Shown here in pieces: positions 9,801 through 19,225 of a stretch of 64,000 bases of DNA (within the stretch, counting starts at the first letter, position 1; each line of letters starts with the position of its first letter). The stretch covers positions 45,881 to 109,880 of the forward strand of contig NZ_QJUA01000015.1 in assembly GCF_003254575.1 (NCBI RefSeq), written 5' to 3'. The notes under the pieces were generated by a model. The model made no database searches. It saw only the letters and a list, made by a program, of their open reading frames with translations, and was not told where the DNA came from. The position numbers were made by a program, and so were the translations under genes. This DNA comes from Mycobacterium kyogaense. Its GTDB lineage: Bacteria > Actinomycetota > Actinomycetes > Mycobacteriales > Mycobacteriaceae.

Positions 9801-12800
9801 TGCGCGCCTTGAGCAGTCGACCGACGAGACCGGCAAGGTCTCGGTGACGCTGAGTGTTCCGCTGTCGGACATCTGGATCGACATCCGCTTCACGCTGCCC
9901 TCGACCACCGTCGACGGCGGCATGCCGATCGTCACCGTGGAGGATGCGTCGACGGCGATGCGGGCGGTGCTCGCGATCGCCGCCGGCGTCGACGGGCCGG
10001 ACGCCCTTCCCGCTGTCGTCGACAACACCTCGACCGTCACCGTGGAATGGGATCCGGAGAAGGTCGCCGACCACACCGGCGTCACCGCCACGTTCGGTGC
10101 TCCGCTGGCGCCCGGACTCACCCTGGTGCCCGACGCCCTGGTCGGCCTGTGCTGGCCCGCGGTGTTCTCGGCCATCGGATCCGCGCTCACCGAGGACGGC
10201 TTCCCCGTCGTCGAAGGCCTGCTCAGCCTGGTCCACCTCGACCACGCTGCCCACCTGTTGGCGCAGATGCCCGATAGCAAGACTGAATTGACCGTCACCG
10301 CAACGACTCTCGCGGCGAACGACACCGAGGTCGGGCGAGTCGTCCCGGTCGAGGTGTCGATCGCGGACTCCGAGGGCACCGTGCTGGCGACGCTCGAGGA
10401 GCGCTTCGCCATCCGCGGCCGCACCGGTGCCGCCGAGCTGACCGATCCGCCGCGTGCCGGTGGAGCGATCACCGACAACGCCACCGACACCCCGCGCCGT
10501 CGCCGGCGTGACGTGGTCGTCACCGCGCCTGTCGACATGAGTGCGTTCGCCGTGGTCTCGGGTGACCACAACCCGATTCACACCGATCGGGCCGCCGCGC
10601 TGCTGGCCGGTCTGAAAACGCCCATCGTGCACGGCATGTGGCTCTCCGCCGCGGCGCAGCACGCGGTCACCGCCACCGACGGTCGGGCCACTCCGCCGGC
10701 GCGCCTGGTCGGCTGGACGTCGCGCTTCCTGGGCATGGTGCTGCCGGGCGACGAGATCGAGTTCCGCGTCGACCGCGTCGGCATCGACCGTGGTGCGGAG
10801 ATCATCGAGGTGTCGGCCAAGGTCTCCGGTGAGCTGGTGATGGCCGCCACCGCGCAGCTCGCCGCGCCCAAGACCGTCTACGCCTTCCCGGGCCAGGGCA
10901 TCCAGTCCAAGGGCATGGGTATGGACGTGCGGGCACGCTCCAAGGCGGCCCGCAAGGTGTGGGACGTCGCCGACAAGTTCACCCGCGAGACGCTCGGTTT
11001 CTCGGTGCTGCACGTGGTGCGCGACAACCCGACCAGCCTGATCGCCTCCGGTGTGCACTACCACCACCCCGAAGGTGTGCTGTACCTGACGCAGTTCACC
11101 CAGGTCGCCATGGCGACGGTCGCGGCGGCCCAGGTCGCCGAGATGCGGGAGCAGGGCGCGTTCGTGGAAGGCGCGATCGCGTGCGGTCACTCCGTCGGTG
11201 AGTACACCGCGCTGGCGTGCGTCTCCGGCGTGTACCCGCTCGAAGCTCTGCTCGAGGTCGTCTTCCACCGCGGGTCCAAGATGCACGACATCGTGCCGCG
11301 TGACGCCCAGGGCCGGTCGAACTATCGGCTGGCGGCCATCCGGCCGTCGCAGATCGATCTCGACGACGACGATGTCAAGGCGTTCGTCGCGGAGGTCTCG
11401 GAGCGCACCGGTGAATTCCTGGAGATCGTGAACTTCAACCTGCGTGGTGCGCAGTACGCCATCGCGGGCACGGTCGCAGGCCTGGAGGCGCTCGAGGAGG
11501 AGGTCGAGCGGCGCCGCGAGATCTCCGGCGGCAAGCGGTCTTTCATCCTGGTGCCCGGCATCGACGTGCCGTTCCACTCCTCGGTGCTGCGGGTCGGTGT
11601 CGCCGACTTCCGCCGTGCCCTCGAGCGGGTCATGCCGGACGACGCCGATCCAGAGTTGTTGATCGGTCGCTACATTCCGAACCTGGTGCCGCGGCCGTTC
11701 ACGCTGGACCGCGACTTCGTGCAGGAGATCCGCGATCTGGTGCCCGCCGAGCCGCTCGACGAGATCCTCGCCGACTACGACACGTGGCGCAACGAGCGTC
11801 CGCGTGAGCTCATGCGCAAGATCGTCATCGAGCTGCTGGCCTGGCAGTTCGCCAGCCCGGTGCGCTGGATCGAGACGCAGGACCTGCTGTTCATCGAGGA
11901 GGCCGCAGGCGGCCTCGGGGTGGAGCGCTTCGTCGAGATCGGTGTGAAGAACGCGCCGACCGTCGCCGGGCTGGCCACCAACACGCTGAAGCTGCCGGAG
12001 TATTCGCACAACACGACCGAGGTGCTCAACGCCGAGCGTGACGCCGCGGTGCTGTTCGCGACCGACACCGATCCCGAACCCGAGATCGAGGACACGCCAC
12101 CGCCGCCGGCATCGGCCGAACCGGCTACAGCGCCGGCCGAGGCGGCGCCTGCTGCACCGGCACCGGCCGCTGCCCCCAGTGGCGGACCCCGTCCCGACGA
12201 CATCACGTTCGACGCGGCCGACGCGACGATGGCGCTGATCGCGCTGTCGGCGAAGATCCGTATCGATCAGATCGAGGCGCTGGATTCGATCGAATCCATC
12301 ACCGACGGTGCGTCCTCGCGACGCAACCAGATGCTCGTCGACCTGGGGTCTGAGCTGAACCTGGGCGCGATCGACGGTGCCGCAGAAGCCGATCTGGCCG
12401 GCCTGAAGGGGCAGGTCACCAAGCTGGCCCGGACCTACAAGCCGTTCGGACCGGTGCTCTCCGATGCGATCAACGATCAGCTGCGCACGGTCCTCGGGCC
12501 GTCGGGCAAGCGTCCGGCCTACATCACCGAGCGCGTCGCCAAGACGTGGGAACTGGGTGAAGGCTGGGCCAAGCACGCCACCGTCGAGGTGGCGCTGGGA
12601 ACCCGCGAGGGCTCGAGCGTTCGTGGCGGGGCCCTCGGCGGCCTGCACGACGGTGCGCTGGCCGACGCGGCCTCGGTCGACAAGGCGATCGACGCGGCGG
12701 TGGTCGCGGTGGCGGCGCGCCGCGGCGTGTCGGTGTCGCTGCCCTCTGCCGGCGGCGCCGGTGGCGGCGTCGTCGACTCGGCGGCGCTCGGTGAATTCGC

Positions 12801-15800
12801 CGAGCAGGTCACCGGACCCGACGGTGTGCTGGCGTCGGCGGCCCGCACGATCCTGGATCAGCTGGGCCTGGGTGCACCGCTGGTGACCCCGGATGCCGCG
12901 GCCGACGCAGAGCTCATCGATCTGGTCACTGCCGAATTGGGTTCGGACTGGCCGCGTCTGGTGGCCCCGTCGTTCGACGCCCGCAAGGCGGTCCTGCTCG
13001 ACGACCGGTGGGCCAGTGCGCGCGAGGATCTGGTCAAGATCTGGCTGATGGACGACGACGAGGTCGACGCGAATTGGGCGCGCCTCTCCGAGCGGTTCGA
13101 GGGCGCGGGTCACGTGGTCGGCACGCAGGCGACCTACTGGCAGGGCAAGGCCCTGGCTGCCGGCCGCACCGTGCACGCCTCGCTGTACGCCCGTGCGGCG
13201 GCGGGCGCGGAGAATCCGGGCAAGGGCCGCTACAGCGACGAGGTCGCGGTCGTGACCGGCGCGTCGAAGGGCTCGATCGCGGCGTCGGTGGCAGCACAGC
13301 TGCTGGCCGGTGGCGCGACCGTGATCGCGACCACGTCGAAGTTGGACGATTCGCGACTGGCCTTCTACCGCAACCTCTACCGCGACAACGCCTGCTTCGG
13401 CGCCAAGCTGTGGGTGCTGCCGGCGAACATGGCCTCCTACAACGACATCGACGCTCTCGTCGAGTGGGTCGGCAACGAGCAGACCGAGAGCCTCGGGCCG
13501 AAGTCGATCCACGTCAAGGACGCGCTGTCGCCCACGCTGCTGTTCCCGTTCGCGGCGCCGCGGGTCGGTGGCGACCTGTCCGACGTCGGCGCGCGTGCCG
13601 AGATGGAGATGAAGGTCCTGCTGTGGGCCGTGCAGCGGCTGATCGCCGGGCTGTCCCACATCGGGGCGGACCGCGACATCGCGGCACGCCTGCACGTGGT
13701 GCTCCCGGGCTCGCCCAATCGCGGCATGTTCGGCGGTGACGGTGCCTACGGCGAGGCGAAGGCGTCGCTCGACGCGCTGGTGTCGCGCTGGAAGGCCGAG
13801 ACGTCGTGGGCGCAACGGGTCAGCCTGGCGCACGCGCTGATCGGCTGGACCCGGGGCACCGGGCTGATGGGCCACAACGACGTCATCGTCGACGCGGTCG
13901 AAGAGGCGGGCGTCACCACCTACTCGACCGAGCAGATGGCCTCCATGCTGCTGGATCTCTGCGACGTCGAGACGCGGGTCGCGGCGGCGCGGGAACCCGT
14001 CGAGGCCGACTTCACCGGCGGTCTCGCCGACGCCGATCTCGACATGGCCGAGCTCGCCGCCAAGGCGCGCGAGGAGGCGACGGCCGCACCGGCCGACGAC
14101 GATGCCGACGACGAGGTTGCCGCGCAGACGATTTCGGCTCTGCCGTCGCCGCCTCGCGTGGTGACCGGTGCGCCGGTGCCGGAGTGGGCCGACCTCGACG
14201 TCGACCCGGCCGATCTCGTGGTCATCGTCGGTGGCGCCGAACTCGGTCCGTACGGTTCGTCGCGCACCCGATTCGAGATGGAGGTCGACAACGAACTGTC
14301 GGCCGCCGGTGTGCTCGAATTGGCGTGGACGACCGGCCTGATCACGTGGGAGGACGATCCGCAGCCGGGTTGGTACGACACGCAATCCGGTGATCTGGTC
14401 GAGGAATCCGAGCTCGTCGAGCGCTACCACGACGCGGTCGTGGAGCGCTGCGGCATCCGGGAGTTCGTCGACGACGGCGCGATCGATCCCGATCACGCGT
14501 CGCCGCTGCTGGTGAGTGTGTTCCTGGACAAGGACTTCCGGTTCGTGGTGTCCAGCGAGACCGACGCGCGCGCATTCGTGGCGTTCGATCCCGAGCACAC
14601 CGTGGCCCGGCCGATCCCGGACTCCGGCGACTGGGAGGTGATCCGCAAGGCGGGCACCGAGATCCGCGTTCCGCGCAAGACCAAGCTGTCGCGGACCGTC
14701 GGCGCCCAGATCCCGACCGGCTTCGATCCGACCGTGTGGGGTGTCAGCCCCGACATGGCGACCTCGATCGACCGGGTGGCGCTGTGGAACATCGTCGCGA
14801 CCGTCGATGCGTTCCTGTCGTCGGGCTTCACGCCGTCGGAGCTGATGCGGTGGGTGCACCCGAGCCTGGTGGCCTCCACCCAGGGCACCGGCATGGGCGG
14901 CATGACCTCGATGCAGACCATGTACCACGGCAACCTGCTGGGCCGCAGCAAGCCGAACGACATCCTGCAGGAGGTGCTGCCGAATGTTGTTGCAGCGCAC
15001 GTCATGCAGTCCTATGTCGGCGGCTACGGCGCGATGGTGCACCCGGTGGGTGCCTGCGCGACCGCGGCGGTCTCGGTCGAGGAGGGCGTGGACAAGATCC
15101 GCCTCGGCAAGGCCGAGCTCGTGGTCGCGGGTGGCTTCGACGACATGACGCTGGAAGCGATCACCGGCTTCGGTGACATGGCGGCCACCGCCGACACCGA
15201 GACGATGCGCGCCAAGGGCATCAGCGACTCCAAGTTCTCCCGCGCCAACGACCGGCGCCGGCTCGGCTTCCTGGAAGCCCAAGGCGGCGGCACGATCCTG
15301 CTGGCGCGCGGCGATCTGGCGCTGCGGATGGGTCTGCCGGTGCTCGCGGTGGTCGGCTACGCGCAGTCGTTCGCCGACGGTGTGCACACCTCGATCCCGG
15401 CTCCCGGACTGGGTGCACTGGGTGCCGGCCGCGGTGGCCGTGACTCGGTGCTGGCGAGCTCGCTGAACAAGCTCGGCGTGGGTGCCGACGACATCGCGGT
15501 GATCTCCAAGCACGACACCTCGACGCTGGCCAACGACCCCAACGAGACGGAGCTGCACGAGCGCCTGGCGGCCTCGCTGGGCCGCTCGAAGGGTGCGCCG
15601 CTGTTCGTCATCAGCCAGAAGAGCCTCACCGGCCACGCCAAGGGCGGCGCCGCGGTCTTCCAGATGATGGGCCTGTGCCAGGTTCTGCGCGACGGCGTCA
15701 TCCCGCCGAACCGCAGCCTGGACTGTGTCGACGACGAGCTGGCCACCTCGGCGCACTTCGTGTGGGCGCGCGAGACGCTGCGGCTCGGCGACAAGTACCC

Positions 15801-16107
15801 GCTCAAGGCCGGTCTGGTGACCAGCCTCGGGTTCGGGCACGTGTCGGGTCTGATCGCGCTGGTGCATCCGCAGGCGTTCCTGGCCACGCTGACCCCGGAG
15901 CAGCGGGCGACTTACACCGCCCAGGCTCAGGAGCGCACGCTGGCCGGTCAGCGCAGGCTGGCCTCGGCGATCGCGGGCGGACGGCCGATGTACGAGCGGC
16001 CCGAGGGACGTCGCTTCGACCACGATCAGCCCGAGAAGGCGCAGGAGGCGGCCATGCTGCTCGACACGGCGTCGCGTCTCGGCGAAGACGGGGTGTATCA
16101 GCGGTGA
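6841..16107 (+). CDS. fas: Type I fatty acid synthase (FAS-I)
   Basis: This 3088-residue cytoplasmic enzyme makes C16-C18 and C24-C26 acyl-CoAs from acetyl- and malonyl-CoA. Domains run in the fungal beta-then-alpha order. The acetyltransferase has nucleophile S155 in AGHSQG. The FMN enoyl reductase has GGRAGGHHSW near 573. The MaoC-type dehydratase has GDHNPIH near 1241. The malonyl/palmitoyl transferase has S1451 in CGHSVGEY. The ACP follows a Pro/Ala linker, with predicted phosphopantetheine serine S1825 in GASSRRNQ. The ketoreductase has TGASKGS near 2140. The ketosynthase triad is C2739, H2891 and H2932. There is no phosphopantetheinyl transferase domain; acpS follows directly. The long reading frame on the opposite strand is only a codon-bias shadow. 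Confidence 0.98.
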   Translation: MTINDQDRATTSSDSEGGQTFEPLAGAHALVDRLHAGEPYAVAFGGQGGPWLENLEELVNSAGIESEISQLVAEAELLLEPLARELVVVRPIGFEPMKWIRALAADEPLPSVKDLTTAAISGPGILLTQMAAQRALKRQGLDLEGHPPVAIAGHSQGITAVESLKAHGTRDAELLAIGQLIGAAGSLVSRRRGMVGRGDKAPMVSVTNVDPDRIAALLDEFAQDVRTVLAPALSIRNGRRSVVITGTPEQLARFELYCEKITEREEAERKNKTRGGAIFRPVFNQLNVEVGFHTPRLADGVDLVEEWAARTGLDRDLTRMLTEHIFITPVDWVAEVEGLAAAGAKWIVDLGPSDTVTRLTAPVIRGLGIGIVAAATRAGQRSLFTVGAAPEVAPAWSSYAPTPVTLPDGSVKASTKFTRLTGRSPILLAGMTPTTVDAKIVAAAANAGHWAELAGGGQVTEEIFDGRIQELTQLLEPGRAVQFNSLFLDPYLWKLQVGGKRLVQKARQSGAPIDGVVVTAGIPDLEEAVDLIEELYTVGITHVCFKPGTVDQIKSVIKIATEVPTRDVIVHIEGGRAGGHHSWEDLDDLLLSTYGELRKYRNITICVGGGIGTPERAADYLSGDWAKPYGFPQMPVDGILVGTAAMATKEATTSPAVKQMLVETTGTDTWVGAGHAINGMASGRSQLGADIHEIDNAASRCGRLLDEVAGDADAVAERRDEIIAAMAGTAKPYFGDISDMTYLQWLQRYVELAIGDGDSTADTAAPGSPWLADTWRDRFEEMLKRAEARLSEKDFGPIDTLFGADGAALLEQPEQAIAALLTRYPDAEAVRLHPADVPFFVTLCKKPGKPVNFVPVVDKDVRRWWRSDSLWQAHDARYTADQVCIIPGTQAVAGITRVDEPVGELLDRFEKEIVDRVLAAGEQPVPVVSRRQARADVGGPLAVVLDSPDVLWAGRTAINPVHRIGAPGEWQVNDVPGKPSATHPNTGARLEQSTDETGKVSVTLSVPLSDIWIDIRFTLPSTTVDGGMPIVTVEDASTAMRAVLAIAAGVDGPDALPAVVDNTSTVTVEWDPEKVADHTGVTATFGAPLAPGLTLVPDALVGLCWPAVFSAIGSALTEDGFPVVEGLLSLVHLDHAAHLLAQMPDSKTELTVTATTLAANDTEVGRVVPVEVSIADSEGTVLATLEERFAIRGRTGAAELTDPPRAGGAITDNATDTPRRRRRDVVVTAPVDMSAFAVVSGDHNPIHTDRAAALLAGLKTPIVHGMWLSAAAQHAVTATDGRATPPARLVGWTSRFLGMVLPGDEIEFRVDRVGIDRGAEIIEVSAKVSGELVMAATAQLAAPKTVYAFPGQGIQSKGMGMDVRARSKAARKVWDVADKFTRETLGFSVLHVVRDNPTSLIASGVHYHHPEGVLYLTQFTQVAMATVAAAQVAEMREQGAFVEGAIACGHSVGEYTALACVSGVYPLEALLEVVFHRGSKMHDIVPRDAQGRSNYRLAAIRPSQIDLDDDDVKAFVAEVSERTGEFLEIVNFNLRGAQYAIAGTVAGLEALEEEVERRREISGGKRSFILVPGIDVPFHSSVLRVGVADFRRALERVMPDDADPELLIGRYIPNLVPRPFTLDRDFVQEIRDLVPAEPLDEILADYDTWRNERPRELMRKIVIELLAWQFASPVRWIETQDLLFIEEAAGGLGVERFVEIGVKNAPTVAGLATNTLKLPEYSHNTTEVLNAERDAAVLFATDTDPEPEIEDTPPPPASAEPATAPAEAAPAAPAPAAAPSGGPRPDDITFDAADATMALIALSAKIRIDQIEALDSIESITDGASSRRNQMLVDLGSELNLGAIDGAAEADLAGLKGQVTKLARTYKPFGPVLSDAINDQLRTVLGPSGKRPAYITERVAKTWELGEGWAKHATVEVALGTREGSSVRGGALGGLHDGALADAASVDKAIDAAVVAVAARRGVSVSLPSAGGAGGGVVDSAALGEFAEQVTGPDGVLASAARTILDQLGLGAPLVTPDAAADAELIDLVTAELGSDWPRLVAPSFDARKAVLLDDRWASAREDLVKIWLMDDDEVDANWARLSERFEGAGHVVGTQATYWQGKALAAGRTVHASLYARAAAGAENPGKGRYSDEVAVVTGASKGSIAASVAAQLLAGGATVIATTSKLDDSRLAFYRNLYRDNACFGAKLWVLPANMASYNDIDALVEWVGNEQTESLGPKSIHVKDALSPTLLFPFAAPRVGGDLSDVGARAEMEMKVLLWAVQRLIAGLSHIGADRDIAARLHVVLPGSPNRGMFGGDGAYGEAKASLDALVSRWKAETSWAQRVSLAHALIGWTRGTGLMGHNDVIVDAVEEAGVTTYSTEQMASMLLDLCDVETRVAAAREPVEADFTGGLADADLDMAELAAKAREEATAAPADDDADDEVAAQTISALPSPPRVVTGAPVPEWADLDVDPADLVVIVGGAELGPYGSSRTRFEMEVDNELSAAGVLELAWTTGLITWEDDPQPGWYDTQSGDLVEESELVERYHDAVVERCGIREFVDDGAIDPDHASPLLVSVFLDKDFRFVVSSETDARAFVAFDPEHTVARPIPDSGDWEVIRKAGTEIRVPRKTKLSRTVGAQIPTGFDPTVWGVSPDMATSIDRVALWNIVATVDAFLSSGFTPSELMRWVHPSLVASTQGTGMGGMTSMQTMYHGNLLGRSKPNDILQEVLPNVVAAHVMQSYVGGYGAMVHPVGACATAAVSVEEGVDKIRLGKAELVVAGGFDDMTLEAITGFGDMAATADTETMRAKGISDSKFSRANDRRRLGFLEAQGGGTILLARGDLALRMGLPVLAVVGYAQSFADGVHTSIPAPGLGALGAGRGGRDSVLASSLNKLGVGADDIAVISKHDTSTLANDPNETELHERLAASLGRSKGAPLFVISQKSLTGHAKGGAAVFQMMGLCQVLRDGVIPPNRSLDCVDDELATSAHFVWARETLRLGDKYPLKAGLVTSLGFGHVSGLIALVHPQAFLATLTPEQRATYTAQAQERTLAGQRRLASAIAGGRPMYERPEGRRFDHDQPEKAQEAAMLLDTASRLGEDGVYQR

Positions 16108-16129
16108 TCCGTGGGATAGCGTGCTGGCC

Positions 16130-16522
16130 GTGGGCATCGTCGGGATAGGTATCGACCTCGTCTCCATTCCCGATTTCGCCGAGCAGGTGGATCGGCCGGG
16201 CACGGTGTTCGCGGAAACGTTCACGCCAGGGGAGCGGCGCGACGCCGCCGACAAGAGTTCGTCGGCGGCGCGCCACCTGGCGGCGCGGTGGGCGGCCAAG
16301 GAGGCCGTGATCAAGGCGTGGTCGGGATCGCGGTTCTCCAAGCGGCCGGTGCTGCCCGAGGCGATTCACCGCGACATCGAGGTGATCACCGACATGTGGG
16401 GCAGGCCCCGCGTCCGCTTGACGGGCGCGGTGGCCGAGCACCTCAAAGAGGTGACCATCCATCTTTCGCTGACGCACGAGGCGGACACCGCGGCCGCGGT
16501 GGCTGTCCTGGAGGAGCGGTAG
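16130..16522 (+). CDS. acpS: Holo-[acyl-carrier-protein] synthase
   Basis: This 130-residue enzyme moves 4'-phosphopantetheine from CoA to the ACP serine of FAS-I and other carriers. It begins VGIVGIGIDLVSIPDFAEQ, with the Mg-binding Asp in GIDLVS. HLAARWAAKEAVIKAWSG holds the second conserved acid (Glu) and the lysine. The GTG at 16130 aligns with the known start of mycobacterial AcpS; a GTG nine bases earlier is possible. It lies 22 bases after fas and is very likely cotranscribed with it. Confidence 0.95.
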   Translation: MGIVGIGIDLVSIPDFAEQVDRPGTVFAETFTPGERRDAADKSSSAARHLAARWAAKEAVIKAWSGSRFSKRPVLPEAIHRDIEVITDMWGRPRVRLTGAVAEHLKEVTIHLSLTHEADTAAAVAVLEER

Positions 16523-16541
16523 CGGCACTACCCTCGTCGCT

Positions 16542-17906
16542 ATGAGTGATCTCGTTCAGCGGGTCCGCGACGTACTGCCCTCGGTCCGGGCCGATCTCGA
16601 GGATCTGGTCCGCATCCAATCCGTCTGGGCGGATCCGCAACGCCGCGACGAGGTGACGCGCAGCGCCGACGCCGTGGCGAAACTGTTGTCGGAGGCGGGT
16701 TTCGGTGATGTCCGCATCGTCTCCGAGGGAGGGGCGCCTGCGGTCATCGCCCGCCACCCCGCTCCCGAGGGAGCGCCGACGGTGCTGCTGTACGCCCACC
16801 ACGGCGTCCAGCCCGAAGGCGATCCGGCTGCCTGGGACAGTTCTCCGTTCGAGCCGACCGAGCGCGATGGTCGGCTTTACGGGCGCGGCACGGCCGACGA
16901 CAAGGCCGGCATCGCAACGCATCTGGCGGCGTTCCGGGCGCATGGCGGCACGCCGCCCGTCGGGGTGACGGTGTTCGTCGAAGGGGAGGAGGAATCGGGC
17001 TCACCGTCGCTGTCGCGCCTGCTGGCGGCGCACAAGGACGCGCTGGCCGCCGATGTCATCGTGATCGCCGACTCCGACAACTGGAGCACCGACACCCCCT
17101 CGCTCACCGTGTCGCTACGCGGCCTGGCCGACTGCGTGGTCGAGGTCTCCACGCTCGACCACGGCCTGCATTCCGGCATGTGGGGCGGTGTGGTGCCCGA
17201 CGCGCTCATGGTGCTGGTGCGGCTACTGGCCAGCCTGCACGACGACGACGGCAACGTTGCGGTCGCGGGCCTGCACGAGGCGACGGCGGCAGACGTCGAC
17301 TACACCCCCGAGCGGGTGCGCGCCGACACCGGAGTGCTCGACGGCGTCGACGAGATCGGTTCTGGCGCAGTGGCGCAACGACTCTGGGCCAAACCGGCGA
17401 TCACGGTCATCGGGATAGACACCACGCCGATCGCGAAGGCATCCAACACGTTGATCCCGTCGGCGCGGGCCAAGGTCAGCATGCGGGTGGCCCCCGGCGG
17501 CGATGCCGGCGAGCACCTGGCCGCCCTGACCCGGCACCTGGAACAGCACGCGCCGTGGGGTGCCCGGGTGACGGTGACGCCCGGCGACGTCGGCCAGCCC
17601 TACGCCATCGACGCCACCGGCCCGGTCTACGACGCAGCGCGCGAGGCGTTCCTGCAGGCCTGGGGACAGGATGCGGTCGACACCGGCGTCGGCGGCTCGA
17701 TCCCGTTCATCGCGGCTTTCGCCGCTGCATTCCCCGAGGCCAAAATCCTGGTCACGGGCGTCGAGGACCCGGATACCCAGGCGCACAGCGTCAACGAGAG
17801 CCTGCACCTGGGTGTGTTGGAGCGGGCCGCAACAGCAGAGGCGCTGCTGTTGGCCAAACTGGGGGTGCTGGCCGCACTGGGATCAGACGGACAGATCCCG
17901 ACGTAG
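16542..17906 (+). CDS. M20-family metallopeptidase (dipeptidase type)
   Basis: This 454-residue protein is a zinc-dependent dipeptidase or amidohydrolase of family M20. The metal ligands are visible. They are a His in [14 protein letters not shown], an Asp in [14 protein letters not shown], a Glu pair in [10 protein letters not shown], an Asp in VIADSDNW, and a late His in [11 protein letters not shown] dimerisation domain lies between about residues 180 and 330. The gene begins 19 bases after acpS and corresponds in position to M. tuberculosis Rv2522c. The natural substrate is unknown. The 3' end overlaps convergent bcp by 24 bases. Confidence 0.9.
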   Translation: MSDLVQRVRDVLPSVRADLEDLVRIQSVWADPQRRDEVTRSADAVAKLLSEAGFGDVRIVSEGGAPAVIARHPAPEGAPTVLLYAHHGVQPEGDPAAWDSSPFEPTERDGRLYGRGTADDKAGIATHLAAFRAHGGTPPVGVTVFVEGEEESGSPSLSRLLAAHKDALAADVIVIADSDNWSTDTPSLTVSLRGLADCVVEVSTLDHGLHSGMWGGVVPDALMVLVRLLASLHDDDGNVAVAGLHEATAADVDYTPERVRADTGVLDGVDEIGSGAVAQRLWAKPAITVIGIDTTPIAKASNTLIPSARAKVSMRVAPGGDAGEHLAALTRHLEQHAPWGARVTVTPGDVGQPYAIDATGPVYDAAREAFLQAWGQDAVDTGVGGSIPFIAAFAAAFPEAKILVTGVEDPDTQAHSVNESLHLGVLERAATAEALLLAKLGVLAALGSDGQIPT

Positions 17907-18356
17907 CTTCGCGACGTGGCCGGTGGCGCGCACGTTGTACTGCGCCACCTCGATCGTGCCGTTCTCGTCGACGACGAACGTCGAGCGGATCACGCCCTGC
18001 ACGGTCTTGCCGTACATCGTCTTCTCGCCGTAGGCGCCCCAGGCCTCGAGCACCGCGCGGTCGGGATCGGACAGCAGGGGGAACGTGAGCCCTTCCTTGT
18101 CGCGGAACTTCGCGAGTTTCTCGGGCTTGTCCGGGGAGATGCCGACGACGTCGAGACCGGCGTCGCCCAGCTCGGCCAAGTTGTCGCGGAAGTCGCACGC
18201 CTGCTTCGTGCAGCCGGGGGTGGAGGCGGCGGGGTAGAAGTAGACGACGACCTTTCGCCCCTTGTAGTCCGACAGCTTGACGGTGTTGCCGTCGGCGTCG
18301 GGGAGGCTGAACGCGGGGGCTTTGTCGCCCACCTCGAGGCGGGGAGTCTGCGGCAT
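17883..18356 (-). CDS. bcp: Thioredoxin-dependent peroxiredoxin, Bcp/PrxQ type
   Basis: This 157-residue cytoplasmic peroxiredoxin reduces hydrogen peroxide and organic hydroperoxides. The thioredoxin-fold core carries [18 protein letters not shown], with peroxidatic Cys49 and resolving Cys54 five residues later, the usual Bcp pair. The ATG at 18356 follows GGAG and starts at the homologous N-terminus ([20 protein letters not shown]). It matches Rv2521 in the M. tuberculosis order. It diverges from the DUF3618 gene over 110 bases that hold a perfect 20-base palindrome. Confidence 0.93.
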   Translation of the reverse strand: MPQTPRLEVGDKAPAFSLPDADGNTVKLSDYKGRKVVVYFYPAASTPGCTKQACDFRDNLAELGDAGLDVVGISPDKPEKLAKFRDKEGLTFPLLSDPDRAVLEAWGAYGEKTMYGKTVQGVIRSTFVVDENGTIEVAQYNVRATGHVAKLRRDLSV

Positions 18357-18398
18357 GGCTGGTGGCTCTCCTTCGATCCGTGGCATCGATGCGCGACC

Positions 18399-18418
18399 GG
18401 GCGCTGCGCGCAGCGCCC
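18399..18418. repeat. Perfect 20-bp GC-only palindrome between bcp and the DUF3618 gene
   Basis: The sequence GGGCGCTGCG is followed directly by its exact reverse complement, with no spacer. It lies 43 bases upstream of the bcp start and 49 bases upstream of the DUF3618 start. It could be an operator serving both genes or a cruciform-prone element. Confidence 0.6.
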
Positions 18419-18466
18419 GCTGAACTAGGGTAGTGCGGCAGGACCGACAGACGACCGGAGGCATAC

Positions 18467-18691
18467 GTGGCGGATCGTGATCCCGACACCATCAAGGCCG
18501 AGATCGATCAGGCGCGCGATCAGTTGGCTCTGACTGTCGACTCGTTGACTGCGCGGGCCAACCCGCGGCGGCTGGCCGACGATGTCAAAGCAGGTGTGGT
18601 GCGCTTCGTGACGAAGCCGCCGGTGATGGCTTCGCTGGCTGGCGTCGGCGTGCTGGTGCTCGTGGTGGTCGTGCGGCGCGCGCGCCGCTGA
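18467..18691 (+). CDS. DUF3618 small membrane-anchored protein
   Basis: This 74-residue protein has an acidic helical N-terminus ([21 protein letters not shown]) followed by [18 protein letters not shown], the hallmark of DUF3618. One membrane segment ([17 protein letters not shown], about residues 52-68) and a basic tail come last. It probably sits in the inner membrane with its N-terminus inside. The GTG at 18467 starts the conserved block. It matches Rv2520c in position. Function is not known; the family often lies near stress and envelope genes. Confidence 0.85.
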   Translation: MADRDPDTIKAEIDQARDQLALTVDSLTARANPRRLADDVKAGVVRFVTKPPVMASLAGVGVLVLVVVVRRARR

Positions 18692-18709
18692 CGGTTCCCT
18701 GCTGACGGT

Positions 18710-18880
18710 TCAGCGGCGGCGAGCCGAGCGGAACCAGTCCGAGAAGGAAAAACCGGGCGGGTTGGCGACGCGGCCGAGTCGGCTGCAGCTGTGGACGAGA
18801 ACCGGATGCTGCGCGGCAGCGTCCGGGCCAGAGCCTTCTGTTGCTGTCGTCGTCGTCGACGGCTCCATCAGCCCTGACAT
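18710..18880 (-). CDS. Small hypothetical protein (56 aa)
   Basis: A short frame on the minus strand encodes MSGLMEPSTTTTATEGSGPD and so on, ending NPPGFSFSDWFRSARRR. AGGAA lies eight bases before the ATG at 18880. A second ATG lies four codons in. The N-terminal half is Ser/Thr/Ala-rich and likely disordered. The C-terminus is aromatic and arginine-rich, as in short membrane- or nucleic-acid-binding peptides. It is convergent with the DUF3618 gene, with 18 bases between stops. No family is recognised. Confidence 0.45.
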   Translation of the reverse strand: MSGLMEPSTTTTATEGSGPDAAAQHPVLVHSCSRLGRVANPPGFSFSDWFRSARRR

Positions 18881-19225
18881 CAGCTAAGTTCCTCGTTTCC
18901 CGTCACGGTCCGCGGATTTCTCCCGTTCCGTTGTGATCAGCTAACGGCACCTTAACACCCGATGTGGCCTATGCCCAGCGCAATCGTTATCCGGACGGCG
19001 AAGCGAGGAAATGTTCGGACCGATCCGAAGAGTTGACGCACCGGTCGATTTTGCTCCGAAGGAGTGTCCGATAGCACATCATTCGACACACGTCTTCTCG
19101 AACGCGAAAATTATGCGCGAACGTCAAAAATGTGACCGCAGTGGCGCCTGCAGACAGGGGCGGCGGCGCGGGTCCCGGGTCATCTACGCTGACGGCTGAC
19201 CCACCACGAGCAAAGGAGACACGCG
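18881..19225. promoter_or_regulatory. Intergenic region upstream of the 127-aa hypothetical gene
   Basis: No gene is seen in these 345 bases, which are AT-richer than the flanks. They should hold the promoter of the leftward small gene and that of the rightward gene. A -10-like TACGCT lies at 19185-19190, and AAAGGAG at 19212-19218 is the ribosome site of the next gene. In M. tuberculosis this neighbourhood carries the PE26 gene; nothing PE-like is present here. Confidence 0.4.

Noticed and set aside
7396..16341. A 2981-codon open frame on the strand opposite fas
   Set aside because: It mirrors fas exactly, has low-complexity Arg/His/Asp-rich sequence, and arises from high-GC codon bias. fas has full domain evidence.
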